Shown here: positions 30,246 through 39,745 of the stretch, one piece after another
How positions within the stretch are numbered: position 1 is the first letter of the stretch
How the letters are laid out: each line of letters opens with the position of its first letter
Origin: Oscillospiraceae bacterium
Lineage (GTDB): Bacteria; Bacillota; Clostridia; Oscillospirales; Ruminococcaceae
NCBI GenBank assembly: GCA_009777635.1
Contig: WRLK01000007.1
Coordinates: 1 to 64,000, forward strand
Direction of reading: 5' to 3'
Length of the DNA stretch: 64,000 nt
Translations under genes and position numbers: made by a program
Notes under the pieces: model-generated
What the model saw: the letters and a program-made list of their open reading frames with translations, nothing else
Databases searched by the model: none
What the model was told of the DNA's origin: nothing

Positions 30246-31259
30246 TTACTCCTTTCGCGTTGAAAGATGTATAAGGTGCGCGATACCGGGGATGTTTTGC
30301 TTCTGCTGCAGGCTTGTGGGGGACATCAATGCTCCGGTTGCGACAAACAGCACCTCATTGAGCTTTCCGCTTTTCATGGAATTTAAAATATAAGAACACA
30401 ACACTGTGGCGGCGCATCCGCAACCGCTGCCGCCGGCGCACACGTCCTGGGTTTCGCGGTCGTATATTAACATCCCGCAATCGGCGTGCTTTCCGCGCAG
30501 GTCGTAGCGGTCCTGTTCCATGAGCTCGTATAAAAGCTGTGAACCGACATGCGCAAGGTCGCCTGTGACAATCAGGTCGAAGTTATCCTCGTTCGTCACG
30601 GTATCCTCGAAATACTGACCGATGGTCAAGGCGGCGGCAGGCGCCATCGCGGCCCCCATGTTGTTTACGTCCTTTATGCCTTTGTCTTTGATGGTTCCGA
30701 TTGTCATCGCCTTTACAAAGGGGGGCACGTCGCCGTGTCCGAGAATCGCGGCGCCCGCTCCCGTCACCGTCCACTGGGAAGTGGGCGTGCGCTGGCCGCC
30801 ATATTCAAGCGGGAACCGGTACTGTTTTTCCGCCGAACAAAAATGCGAAGACGTCACGGCCATTGCATGGTCGGCAGCTTTCGACTCGACAAACACGGCT
30901 GCCGATATGAGGCTCTCCGCCATCGTGGCGCACGCGCTGTAAAGCCCCATGAACGGGATTCCGAGCTCAAGCAGTCCATAGTGGCTGCCGATGCACTGGT
31001 TTAATAAATCGCCGGCAAACAGGCAATCTATATTACCGGGGCTAAGCTTCGCCTTTTCAAGAGCCTTTAACGCGACGTCGCGCTGCATTTGGCTTTCGGC
31101 TTTCTCCCATGTTTGCTGGCCGAACATCGGGTCTTTGCTTAAAATATCTATATACTGCGCCATCGGACCCTCAGACTCTTTTTTAGATGCGATGGATGCA
31201 AAACCGATTACCGATGGCGGGTGATTGAACTTTATGGTGTTCTTACCGAGTCTTTGCAT
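30246..31259 (-). CDS. spoVAD: Stage V sporulation protein AD
   Basis: 337 aa thiolase-fold-like; MQRLGKNTIKFNHPPSVIGFASIASKKESEGPMAQYIDILSKDPMFGQQTWEKAESQMQRDV... Confidence 0.95.
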   Translation of the reverse strand: MQRLGKNTIKFNHPPSVIGFASIASKKESEGPMAQYIDILSKDPMFGQQTWEKAESQMQRDVALKALEKAKLSPGNIDCLFAGDLLNQCIGSHYGLLELGIPFMGLYSACATMAESLISAAVFVESKAADHAMAVTSSHFCSAEKQYRFPLEYGGQRTPTSQWTVTGAGAAILGHGDVPPFVKAMTIGTIKDKGIKDVNNMGAAMAPAAALTIGQYFEDTVTNEDNFDLIVTGDLAHVGSQLLYELMEQDRYDLRGKHADCGMLIYDRETQDVCAGGSGCGCAATVLCSYILNSMKSGKLNEVLFVATGALMSPTSLQQKQNIPGIAHLIHLSTRKE

Positions 31260-31275
31260 AAGGAACCTCCATATA

Positions 31276-31305
31276 TTGTGTATGTTCCACGTGGAACATA
31301 CACAA
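31276..31305. promoter_or_regulatory. parS-like site TGTTCCACGTGGAACA within a 30-bp perfect palindrome
   Basis: ttgtgtaTGTTCCACGTGGAACAtacacaa; 31283..31298 matches the parS family palindrome core (ParB/Spo0J binding). Confidence 0.8.
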
Positions 31306-31351
31306 TCTTGTAAAATTAAATTTCAAATAACTTGAAAATTAAAGCGGAACA

Positions 31352-31795
31352 CTACAGCTTAAGCACGTAAGCCGCAAGGCCGTATAATATGCCTGAAGCG
31401 ATGCCATAGACAATCACGGGGCCGGCTATTGCGAAAAGCTTTGCTCCAAGCCCGAGGATATACCCCTCGCTTTTAAATTCAAGGGCGGGAGCCGTGATGG
31501 CGTTTGCAAACCCGGTAATCGGAACAAGCGTACCGGCCCCGCCGAATTTTGCGATATTGTCGTAAAAATTAAGACCGGTTGCAAGCGTCGCTAAAAGAAT
31601 CAGCGTAATTGAAGCCGCCGTAAAGGCGGTATCTTTGTTTACGCCCATAGACAGATAAAAATTGATAAACGCCTGTCCAAGCGCGCAAATCAGGCCGCCC
31701 GTGATGAAAGCAAGCGGGATGGTCTTATAGCTTTTTGTAGTCGGGGATTGTTTTTTTACAAGAATATCATAATCATTATTTGTAATATCGCTCAT
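31352..31795 (-). CDS. spoVAC: Stage V sporulation protein AC
   Basis: LAFITGGLICALGQAFINFYLSMGVNKDTAFTAASITLILLATLATGLNFYDNIAKFGGAGTLVPITGFANAITAPALEFKSEG. Confidence 0.94.
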   Translation of the reverse strand: MSDITNNDYDILVKKQSPTTKSYKTIPLAFITGGLICALGQAFINFYLSMGVNKDTAFTAASITLILLATLATGLNFYDNIAKFGGAGTLVPITGFANAITAPALEFKSEGYILGLGAKLFAIAGPVIVYGIASGILYGLAAYVLKL

Positions 31796-31932
31796 AATCT
31801 CTTCCTTTCACAGGAGATTCGGATTAAACGTCTTCCAAGCATATTTTCTGCCTTGGAACAGAAAATATGTAACGTGGCAGAATCTGTATGAAACGGATTT
31901 TTTTGTGAATAATATAACCGGAGGGCAATAAA

Positions 31933-32310
31933 ATGCCTAAACAAGAAACAAAACAAAAATCAAAAGCGTGGTATTATCCTCTGGGATTTACCGCCGGATT
32001 GCTAAACGGGTTTTTAGGCGCCGGCGGAGGCATGGCGATAGTGCCAATGTTAAGAGGGCTCAAGGTGGAGCAAAAAAAATGCCACGCCACTTCCTTGATG
32101 ATCATGCTGCCGCTTGCGGTGTCGTCGGGGTTTTTGTACCTGCGCTCGGGAAGCTTCCTGCTTTCCGACTCGCTTGTCTATTTACCCGGCGGGCTTTTAG
32201 GCGCGTTTTTCGGCGGATGGCTTCTGCCGCGGCTAAAGACGGTGGTGTTAAGGCGTGTTTTCTCACTGGTCATGATTTTTGCGGGCGTAAAGCTTATAGG
32301 GATATTCTGA
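31933..32310 (+). CDS. TauE/SafE (TSUP) family half-size membrane protein, first half
   Basis: 125 aa; GFTAGLLNGFLGAGGGMAIVPMLRGLKVEQKKCHATSLMIMLPLAVSS. Confidence 0.88.
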   Translation: MPKQETKQKSKAWYYPLGFTAGLLNGFLGAGGGMAIVPMLRGLKVEQKKCHATSLMIMLPLAVSSGFLYLRSGSFLLSDSLVYLPGGLLGAFFGGWLLPRLKTVVLRRVFSLVMIFAGVKLIGIF

Positions 32311-32660
32311 TGGCTGTTTTTTTCGTTTCATTTTTCGGGGCTGCGCTTTCCGCGCTCGGCATGGGCGGCGGCGGAATCCTCTTGATTTACCTTACGGTAT
32401 ACCTCGGGCTCGACCAGCTTAAGGCTCAGGGGATAAACCTTATCTTTTTCATACCCATAGCGGCGGCGGCGCTTATCATGCATATCAAAAACAGGCTGGT
32501 GCAGTGGAGGATCGTCTGGCCCTGTATATTGCTGGGGCTTCCCGGCGTATTTTTAGGCGAGAAGCTGGCAATGCTGATAGGGCCGGGGATGTTACAAAAA
32601 ATATTCGGCGGATTCCTGCTAATGATCGGGATAAAAGAACTATTTTCCAAAAATACCTAA
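32310..32660 (+). CDS. TauE/SafE (TSUP) family half-size membrane protein, second half
   Basis: MAVFFVSFFGAALSALGMGGGGILLIYLTVYLGLDQLKAQGINLIFFIPIAAAALIMHIKN; ATG overlaps the TGA of the preceding gene (TGATG). The track ORF 31968..32660 has an unsupported upstream start. Confidence 0.88.
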   Translation: MAVFFVSFFGAALSALGMGGGGILLIYLTVYLGLDQLKAQGINLIFFIPIAAAALIMHIKNRLVQWRIVWPCILLGLPGVFLGEKLAMLIGPGMLQKIFGGFLLMIGIKELFSKNT

Positions 32661-32728
32661 AAAAATTAGAAAATAAAGCATAAAGCGTGACTGCATGGTT
32701 AAAACTATAACAGGAGGTGCAAAATCAC

Positions 32729-33526
32729 ATGAGTAAAATAAAATTTTCAAAAGGTAAAGTGAGTAAATTTTTATCGTCAAAAGGTTTTTATGCGGCAATC
32801 GCAATTTGTCTTGTAGGAGCGGGGGCCGCCACATGGCTTGCCGTTGACAGGACCATCACCGGCACCCTTCAGGACAGGGGCGGCGTGATACAGCATGAGG
32901 ATATGTTCAGGGATTTTCCTCAAGCCGAGGAGGCGGAAAAAGAAGCAGAAGAAGTCGTAAGAAGAGATTACTCGATTCCGATCGACAGGCCGTCCCAGCA
33001 ACAGCCTCAGCCGCCGTCAAGGCCGTCGTTATCCTCCTCAACGCAGCCCTCATCGCCAGAGCGGCAGTCCGAGCCGGAAGGCATGCCGGAACAATCGCCG
33101 CCATCGGAAAGATTGCCGACCTTGGCATACGCATCGCCCGTCGTCGGAAATATTACTAACCCGTTTTCAAACGGCGAGCTTGTCAAAAACGTTACGCTCG
33201 GCGACTGGCGTACACACGACGGCATTGACATTGCGTCGGAAAAAGGCGCGGACGTTTACGCCGTTGCGAACGGCGTGGTGAGCTCGGTGCGAAACGACCC
33301 GCTTTGGGGCACGGTAATCACGGTCGACCACCACGACGGCAGGCAGAGCATCTACAGCGGCTTAAACAGCGTCGTCACGGTCCAGGAGGGCGAGATCGTA
33401 CTCGGCAGGCAGACCTTGGGAAAGGTTGAAGGTGTGCCGTGTGAGATCGCAGAGGAAAGCCATATCCATTTCGCGATGAAAGAAAACGGCGCGTGGATCG
33501 ACCCGCTCACCGTTTTACCGAGATAA
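32729..33526 (+). CDS. M23 family metallopeptidase-like protein with TM anchor and Pro/Ser-rich linker
   Basis: N-terminal TM; C-terminal DWRTHDGIDIASEKGADVYAVANGVVSSVRNDPLWGTVITVDHHDGRQSIYSGL...ESHIHFAMKENGAWIDP; aggaggtgc RBS before ATG 32729. Confidence 0.92.
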   Translation: MSKIKFSKGKVSKFLSSKGFYAAIAICLVGAGAATWLAVDRTITGTLQDRGGVIQHEDMFRDFPQAEEAEKEAEEVVRRDYSIPIDRPSQQQPQPPSRPSLSSSTQPSSPERQSEPEGMPEQSPPSERLPTLAYASPVVGNITNPFSNGELVKNVTLGDWRTHDGIDIASEKGADVYAVANGVVSSVRNDPLWGTVITVDHHDGRQSIYSGLNSVVTVQEGEIVLGRQTLGKVEGVPCEIAEESHIHFAMKENGAWIDPLTVLPR

Positions 33527-33529
33527 GAA

Positions 33530-33568
33530 AAAATAAAAAAGACAGGGAACGGTTTTACCGTTCCCTGT
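33530..33568 (-). terminator. Rho-independent terminator (minus direction, possibly bidirectional)
   Basis: acagggaacggttttaccgttccctgt with T-rich tract on minus side. Confidence 0.75.
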
Positions 33569-33684
33569 TCCGCTATCTGCTCAAACGCCCTTCGCCGCCC
33601 ATAGCGTATGCAAACCTCCCGGTTTGATACACTCTCTGTTCTGCCTTTCAAAAAACCTCGTCCCTTTCTGATTTTCGCCTTACA

Positions 33685-33715
33685 AAAAACAAAAAGCGCA
33701 GTATATTACTGCGCT
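33685..33715 (-). terminator. Rho-independent terminator for the minus-strand operon
   Basis: Minus: agcgcagtaatatactgcgctttttgtttttt. Confidence 0.8.
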
Positions 33716-33745
33716 ACAAAAACGATTTTGTCAAATACAAGTGCG

Positions 33746-34048
33746 TCAATAGCTTTTCTCAACAGAAAAAACCTCTTGTTTAAGGCTGTTAAAGTTTATA
33801 AAGGAATAAAACTCTTGAGCGACAGGATCCGGTTCGCCGTCATCGTTCTCGGCGTTTATGGCGTCATCCATCGTTTCCCATGTCACTAAGTCGACCCACG
33901 TATCGCCCTCGGTGAGAACTTGCCAGGAAATAAAGCCTTTTTTCTTGGACAAAACCTCATTGTGGCATTTTTCCGATGCAAGCAGGAAATCCGGGACAGA
34001 CGCCCCCTTTACAAGCTTGTAAGATATAAACCATACTGCATTAGACAT
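33746..34048 (-). CDS. Dimeric alpha-beta barrel (antibiotic biosynthesis monooxygenase-like) protein
   Basis: 100 aa; FISYKLVKGASVPDFLLASEKCHNEVLSKKKGFISWQVLTEGDTWVDLVTWETMDDA. Confidence 0.6.
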   Translation of the reverse strand: MSNAVWFISYKLVKGASVPDFLLASEKCHNEVLSKKKGFISWQVLTEGDTWVDLVTWETMDDAINAENDDGEPDPVAQEFYSFINFNSLKQEVFSVEKSY

Positions 34049-34095
34049 AATAGCAGACCTCCTGCAATATTAAAATTATTTTAAACGAACACGTC

Positions 34096-34791
34096 TCACA
34101 GCGCCTCCGCCGCGTTATTTGGAACCGCGCGTCCGGAGCCCGTTGCTTTAAGTGCAAAACAGCTTGAAAGGGTTTCCGCGACATTTGATTTGTACCCCTC
34201 GTTGCGGCCCCAGTAATTGGTATATGCCACAAAATACGAACGGCCCACCGGTACTACATAATATTCCTCGTAATAAAAATCCTCCCCGTGCATATAAAAC
34301 GGCGTGACTTCAACAAGAAAACGCGTGAAACGATGCCCCGATATTAAAGCCTCGCCGACGGAGGCGATTTCGTAAAGGTACTCGGCGTCGGATAGCTCCT
34401 GTATAAAAATTTCCAAAGACGAAAGATAATCCTCTTCGCTGTAATCCGGCGCGTAATCGGCGTAAAGTATGATTTCCACATGGTCGCTCCTCGACGAATC
34501 GTCGACGTTTTGCATGGTAATCAGCTTAATCTCAAAGACGCTTTGGTCGCTGTTGCCCGATAAATCAAGGGACGAAAGGCTTTCCGATTCTTCGGGGACG
34601 GGCGTTAGGTTCCTTAAGTTTTTATACTCGGTAAGCCATCCGGCGGGAACAGTTACCGCAAGCCCCAAAAACCCGTTATAAGAAACGTCGGGCAGAGGCG
34701 GCGGCGGGACAAGGCTTGAGCCGCACGCGGAAAACAAGATTAAAACCACAGCCGCCGCGAAAACCGCAGCGATTTTATGATACATACCCAT
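34096..34791 (-). CDS. Hypothetical lipoprotein
   Basis: Signal/lipobox AAVFAAAVVLILFSACGSS; 231 aa, no family recognised. Confidence 0.7.
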   Translation of the reverse strand: MGMYHKIAAVFAAAVVLILFSACGSSLVPPPPLPDVSYNGFLGLAVTVPAGWLTEYKNLRNLTPVPEESESLSSLDLSGNSDQSVFEIKLITMQNVDDSSRSDHVEIILYADYAPDYSEEDYLSSLEIFIQELSDAEYLYEIASVGEALISGHRFTRFLVEVTPFYMHGEDFYYEEYYVVPVGRSYFVAYTNYWGRNEGYKSNVAETLSSCFALKATGSGRAVPNNAAEAL

Positions 34792-34796
34792 GTATG

Positions 34797-35402
34797 TCAG
34801 TACCCCACAACTTCAAACGCGCCGCAGCTTTCAGGCAAATAGGGATTGCCGGAGAAATCCGCGCCGTAAAAGCAGCCCATATGGATATTCGGCTCGTCAA
34901 GGCAGATTTTATAAAAATTGCCGTAAAGCTTATTCCCCGGGGACAGAAGCGTCTTACCGCCCCATTCCTCCAAAAGTTTAAGAGGGATATCTATCGCGTA
35001 CCCCCAGTACACGCCCTGAAGGTCCTCGCCGTTATGCGGATGTATCGCGATGCTTTGCAGCTTCTCCGTAATCTCGGGCGCTGCTGGAAGCTCCCCGCCG
35101 TTTTTTAACAGGCCGCAGCCGAGGACGTCGGAGCCCTCTTCGATTTTCGGCACGGCGACAATGGCAAGGGCCGTGTCGGGCTTTTCGTCGAACATGTATA
35201 AAACGCACTCAAGCCTGCTGCCGGGGGATGGGTTCACTTCGAACGACCACATCCGAAGGTGCAAAGCGTCGTCCGACACGCACAGGATATTTTGGGCAAA
35301 CGGCCTGTAATCACGCTTTTCGAGCGGATACGTCACGACTTTGGCGACCGGCAGCGAATCATAGACCGGCAGACCTGTTATCTTGCTGACTTTAAACGAC
35401 AT
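34797..35402 (-). CDS. Carbohydrate-binding family 9-like domain protein (putative)
   Basis: 201 aa; YRPFAQNILCVSDDALHLRMWSFEVNPSPGSRLECVLYMFDEKPDTALAIV. Confidence 0.55.
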   Translation of the reverse strand: MSFKVSKITGLPVYDSLPVAKVVTYPLEKRDYRPFAQNILCVSDDALHLRMWSFEVNPSPGSRLECVLYMFDEKPDTALAIVAVPKIEEGSDVLGCGLLKNGGELPAAPEITEKLQSIAIHPHNGEDLQGVYWGYAIDIPLKLLEEWGGKTLLSPGNKLYGNFYKICLDEPNIHMGCFYGADFSGNPYLPESCGAFEVVGY

Positions 35403-35420
35403 AGCAGCCTCCCTGTTTTT

Positions 35421-37130
35421 TCACATAGATTCGGGCGCCGAAATTTTAAGCAGCGAAAGCGCGTTTGCAATCGTTGTTTTCACAGCGGCGCAAAGGCATA
35501 TCCTCGCCTGCATGAGCGGCTCGTCGTCAACTCCGACGTGGCAGTTTGTGTAAAATTTATGGAACAGCGACGCTAAGTCGATGGCGTAATGCGTAATTCT
35601 CGACGGGTCGTAGTTCACGGCGGCCCACACGATCTCACCGGGAAGCTGCGACAGCTTGCGTATCAGCGCGTCCTCCTCGGGAGCCGATAAAAGAAGAAGC
35701 TCTTCCTCCGCGCATTTTCTCGGCGCAATACCGTTTTCACTGAGCTTTTTAAGGATGCTGCAAATCCTCGCGTGGGCATACTGCACATAATAAACCGGGT
35801 TTTTGCTCGACTGCTCTGTTGCAAGGTCGAGGTCAAAGTCCATGGCGGCGGACGGCGACGTCATGTTAAAGAAAAATCTTGCGGCGTCAAGCGGTACAAG
35901 CTCCAGCAAACCGGAAAGCGTTATGCCGAGCCCCTGGCGCTTGCTCATGCGGTAAGGCTCGCCGTCCTTCATAAGCCTTACAAGCTGCAAAAGGACGATG
36001 TCCAGGTTTTCGCCGCCGATACCAAGGGCGTCAAGAGCCCCCTTGAGCCGCGCGATATGCCCGTGATGGTCGGCGCCCCACACGTCGATGACCTTTTGAA
36101 AGCCGCGCATGCTAAATTTATTGTAATGGTATGCGATATCCGCCATAAAGTAGGTGATGGAGCCGTTTTTGCGCACAAGAACCTCATCCTTGCCGCAGCC
36201 GAAATCGGTGGCCTTATACCACAGCGCGCCGTCCTTTTCAAAGACAAAGCCGCGCTCCTTCAGTATGTTAAGCACATCGTCTATGGTGCCGTCATTGTAA
36301 AGCGAGCTTTCGTGGAACCATGTCTTGTATTCGATGCGGTAGTCCGATAAAACCTCGCGCATATCGTTTAAATTTCGCGGCAGAGCGTATTTTACAAGCT
36401 CTAAGCGACGGGTTTCTTCCGGGGAATTAAGCAGCTTATCGCCAAAGCCGTCGGCATAGCTCTTCGCGAGGTCCTTTATATCCTCCCCCTGATACAAGTC
36501 GTCGGGGAAGGGTACGGCGTCCACGCCTTTAAAAAGCTGCAAATACCTAGCTTCTAAGCTTAATGCGAACTTTTCTATCTGTGCTCCGGCGTCGTTTACG
36601 TAAAACTCGCGCGACACGTCGTATCCGGCCGCGTTTAAAGCGGACGCCAAAACGTCGCCGATCGCGCCGCCTCTTGCGTTGCCGAGATGCATAGGCCCGG
36701 TCGGGTTTGCGGAAACGAACTCCACCATCACCTTTTTGCCCTTGCCGAAATTGGTGTGGCCGTACCGCTCGCCAAGCTCGATGATGCTTGACAGTACCAT
36801 CGCGCGCCACTGTGGCTTTAAAAAGAAATTAAGAAAGCCGGGGCCCGCGGTTTCGGCCCGGTCAAAATAACATTCGCCGTCATCGAAAGAGAGACGGTTA
36901 AAAATTTCCTCCGCGATTTTTAAGGGCGGCAGCTTAAACAGCCTTGCGGATACCATAGCGACGTTTGCCGCAAAATCGCCGTGGGCGCAGTCTGCCGGGA
37001 TTTCTATCGTAAACTCCGGGAAATCCGTGCGCGGGAAAACTTTTTCACGCATCGCCGCCGAGACTGCGTCCGTTATGAGCTCTTCAAGCTGCTCCTTTGC
37101 ACGGAAGACCGGGTCCTTGCAGATATTCAT
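35421..37130 (-). CDS. argS: Arginyl-tRNA synthetase
   Basis: VEFVSANPTGPMHLGNARGGAIGDVLASAL (HIGH-like), GEPYRMSKRQG. Confidence 0.97.
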   Translation of the reverse strand: MNICKDPVFRAKEQLEELITDAVSAAMREKVFPRTDFPEFTIEIPADCAHGDFAANVAMVSARLFKLPPLKIAEEIFNRLSFDDGECYFDRAETAGPGFLNFFLKPQWRAMVLSSIIELGERYGHTNFGKGKKVMVEFVSANPTGPMHLGNARGGAIGDVLASALNAAGYDVSREFYVNDAGAQIEKFALSLEARYLQLFKGVDAVPFPDDLYQGEDIKDLAKSYADGFGDKLLNSPEETRRLELVKYALPRNLNDMREVLSDYRIEYKTWFHESSLYNDGTIDDVLNILKERGFVFEKDGALWYKATDFGCGKDEVLVRKNGSITYFMADIAYHYNKFSMRGFQKVIDVWGADHHGHIARLKGALDALGIGGENLDIVLLQLVRLMKDGEPYRMSKRQGLGITLSGLLELVPLDAARFFFNMTSPSAAMDFDLDLATEQSSKNPVYYVQYAHARICSILKKLSENGIAPRKCAEEELLLLSAPEEDALIRKLSQLPGEIVWAAVNYDPSRITHYAIDLASLFHKFYTNCHVGVDDEPLMQARICLCAAVKTTIANALSLLKISAPESM

Positions 37131-37561
37131 TTTGTCTTTGCACGCTCCTTAACATTGATATACATCTCATTTTCACTTGCAAGTATTGAGTTTATATCAA
37201 GTGAATATTTAAACTCAAGATTGCCGCCCGAGTCGGTTAAGCTTGACTTGATCAGGTTGCCTGAAACCCCGATCATCATGCCGTCGATTCCGGCGTCGTA
37301 ATGGCAGTGGTGGCGAACGCCGCGCTCCACAATGAGCTGAGACTTCGTTTTACCGCTGCGCTCCATTGTAACGCGCTTGTCCTTATCAACCTTTAAAGTG
37401 GTTTTCGAGCCCTCAAAGCCGGTGGCCTCCGTCTCGTCGTAGGAAATAAAATAACAGCCGTTCCGTTTGTAATATTTACCCGTCGTGAAAATTTCAACTA
37501 CGTCGCGGTCGTCCTCGTCCACATAGACGCCCTTTATGTTTATCAGCACTTCTTTACTCAT
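37127..37561 (-). CDS. DUF1934 domain-containing protein
   Basis: 144 aa lipocalin-like; ...IVERGVRHHCHYDAGIDGMMIGVSGNLIKSSLTDSGGNLEFKYSLDIN; stop overlaps argS start. Confidence 0.85.
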   Translation of the reverse strand: MSKEVLINIKGVYVDEDDRDVVEIFTTGKYYKRNGCYFISYDETEATGFEGSKTTLKVDKDKRVTMERSGKTKSQLIVERGVRHHCHYDAGIDGMMIGVSGNLIKSSLTDSGGNLEFKYSLDINSILASENEMYINVKERAKTK

Positions 37562-37695
37562 AAAATATTTTCATCCTCACTCATACTAATCCGCAATGAA
37601 AACCTTACCCTTGCAAATGAATTGCGCGGGGTTTTAATTGCTCAAATGCGCCTGTTTCTCGCCTTTTTTCAAAAGGCAGCTGAAACAGATGCGCA

Positions 37696-37729
37696 ATACG
37701 AATTCCACTTTTTAAAATGGAATTCGTAT
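37696..37729. repeat. 12-bp inverted repeat at the murI 3' end
   Basis: atacgaattcca-ctttttaaaa-tggaattcgtat. Confidence 0.6.
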
Positions 37730-38562
37730 CAAGCATCAATCGATTCGATATCGATATGCGTGATTTTGCCGTTCGCCTCACCGCGCAGGAACAAGGCGAC
37801 GACGCTTTCAAAGTTTTCGGGGGAATCGGTCAGGAAGTAGTTTACCCGGCCGCCGCCGTCCGCGGATTCGTTTAACATCCCCTGCTTTGTAAGTCCGGTC
37901 TTAAGCTCCGCAACGGCGGATACGCAAGGGTCTATCAGCGTGACGTCGTATCCCAGCACGTCGTTTATTAAATCATATAAAAGCGGGAAATGGGTACAGC
38001 CTAAAATCAACGTATCGATTTCCTCTTTCATGAGGGGTCTAAGGTACATCTCAAGCACAAGGCGGCTGATCTTGTTGTCAACGCCTATCATGCCGTTTTC
38101 CACAAGGGGTACAAGCAGCGGGCAGGCGTTGCCGAAAACCTTTGCCGACGGCGATATGGCGCGCACGGCGCGCCCGTAGGCCCCTGAGCGTATTGCCGCG
38201 GTCGTCGCGATAACGCCGATTCTGCCTCCGGCGCTCATGGCGCAGGCAGTCCTTGTGGCGGGCAGGACAATCCCCGTATACGGCATATCTTTTCCTAAAA
38301 TATCGAGCGCCGCTTTCTCGTCGAGAACCGTGCTGACGGTCCCGCACGCCGCGATTACAGCCTTTACGTCGTGTTTCATCAGGAATCTGACGGCCTGCTT
38401 CGCGTATTTTATAATGGTGTTTTTTGAGCGCGTACCGTAAGGGTTGCGCCCGGTATCCCCGAAATATACGATGTTTTCGTCCGGCAAAAGCTTCTTAAGC
38501 TCGCGCACGGCGGTAAGCCCGCCAACGCCGGAATCAAATACGCCGATCGGTTTGTTGTTCAT
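37729..38562 (-). CDS. murI: Glutamate racemase
   Basis: MNNKPIGVFDSGVGGLTAVRELKKLLPDENIVYFGDTGRNPYGTRS...LILGCTHFPLL. ATG 38562 preferred over 38607. Confidence 0.95.
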   Translation of the reverse strand: MNNKPIGVFDSGVGGLTAVRELKKLLPDENIVYFGDTGRNPYGTRSKNTIIKYAKQAVRFLMKHDVKAVIAACGTVSTVLDEKAALDILGKDMPYTGIVLPATRTACAMSAGGRIGVIATTAAIRSGAYGRAVRAISPSAKVFGNACPLLVPLVENGMIGVDNKISRLVLEMYLRPLMKEEIDTLILGCTHFPLLYDLINDVLGYDVTLIDPCVSAVAELKTGLTKQGMLNESADGGGRVNYFLTDSPENFESVVALFLRGEANGKITHIDIESIDA

Positions 38563-39596
38563 ACGGTAACCTCCGTCTTCAATGCCGCCGTTACGATTTT
38601 TTCGCAAAGCTCTTCGTATGATATGCCCGCGGCCGCTGCCTCCTGCGGCAAAAGGCTTGTGGGGGTCATGCCGGGAAGCGTGTTGGCTTCAAGGCAAAAA
38701 TGGCTGCCGGCTTCGTCTAAAATAAAGTCTATTCTTGAATAATACCCAAGCTTTAACGCGTTATGTACGTTTATGGCGTCGGCTAAAAGCCGGTCGCTTA
38801 CGTCTTTTGGAATATCCGCGGGACAAACCTCCACGGCGAGACCGGGCTGGTATTTATTCTTGTAATCGTAAAAGCCGGTCTTCGGGATAATCTCAATCAC
38901 GGGCAAAGCGACGCCGCCGAGCACGCCGACGGAAAATTCGCGGCCTTTTATAAGGCGCTCGAGTAAAACGATGCGCTCATATTTTTTCGCGGCTTCTACA
39001 GCTTCCGCGATGCTGTCCCGGTCGTAAATCAGCGACACGCCTACGCTTGAGCCGCACCCGCACGGCTTCACAACACAGGGAACCCCGATTTTTTCGGCTG
39101 CTTTTTCGATATCGCCGGTTTCGGCGTCGTACATAACCCATTCGGGAGTGGAAATCCCGGCTTCCTTCATCAGAGTTTTCGCGATTCCCTTATCCATGGC
39201 AAGGAGGCTTCCGGCGTAACCTGTGCCGGTATATTTTATGCCGTACATGTCAAAGACCGCCTGAAGCTGCCCGTTTTCGCCGGCGGCGCCGTGAAGCGCG
39301 ACGAACGTGACGTCGGCCCGCCTGCATGTTTCAATGACGTTTTTGCCAATAAACGAGCACGCGTTGTCCGCCTGCCCGGCAAGCTCGTCGAGGTCGGGCT
39401 CGTGCGGGGGAACCTTATAGCTGTATACCTTGCCGCTTTGCCTGTCAAAAAAGGAGGCGGTATCGCAGCCTATATATAAATCGATAAGCGCGACGCTGTG
39501 CCCGTTTTCAATAAGGGCGTTCGCAATGAGGCTGCCGGAAGAAAGCGAAACGTCGCGTTCAGGCGAGTAGCCGCCGGCAAGTACAACAATCTTCAA
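38559..39596 (-). CDS. ddl: D-alanine--D-alanine ligase family protein
   Basis: 345 aa ATP-grasp; MKIVVLAGGYSPERDVSLSSGSLIANAL...VVKPCGCGSSVGVSLI...CLEANTLPGMTPTSLLPQEAAAAGISYEEL. Confidence 0.95.
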   Translation of the reverse strand: MKIVVLAGGYSPERDVSLSSGSLIANALIENGHSVALIDLYIGCDTASFFDRQSGKVYSYKVPPHEPDLDELAGQADNACSFIGKNVIETCRRADVTFVALHGAAGENGQLQAVFDMYGIKYTGTGYAGSLLAMDKGIAKTLMKEAGISTPEWVMYDAETGDIEKAAEKIGVPCVVKPCGCGSSVGVSLIYDRDSIAEAVEAAKKYERIVLLERLIKGREFSVGVLGGVALPVIEIIPKTGFYDYKNKYQPGLAVEVCPADIPKDVSDRLLADAINVHNALKLGYYSRIDFILDEAGSHFCLEANTLPGMTPTSLLPQEAAAAGISYEELCEKIVTAALKTEVTV

Positions 39597-39716
39597 TTAA
39601 AAGCACGCTCCAAAACTTTAACAGTATACATTATATAATCATACCACAATACGCGCGTCTAGACAAGGAAAATAGCGGCAACGGCAAAAATACTGTTAAA
39701 AACTTCGATTTTTATG

Positions 39717-39745
39717 TTGACGGCGCGCGTTTATTGTGATATAGT
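39717..39745 (+). promoter_or_regulatory. Candidate promoter of rpmG-secE-nusG operon
   Basis: ttgacg-N17-tatagt. Confidence 0.65.

Noticed and set aside
31968-32660. Track ORF of 230 aa as one TSUP protein
   Set aside because: Its N-terminal half is an out-of-frame shadow of 31933..32310 and looks non-native; only 32310..32660 is supported.
37696-37729. Hairpin at murI end as a rho-independent terminator
   Set aside because: No T-tract on the minus strand after the stem; recorded only as an inverted repeat.
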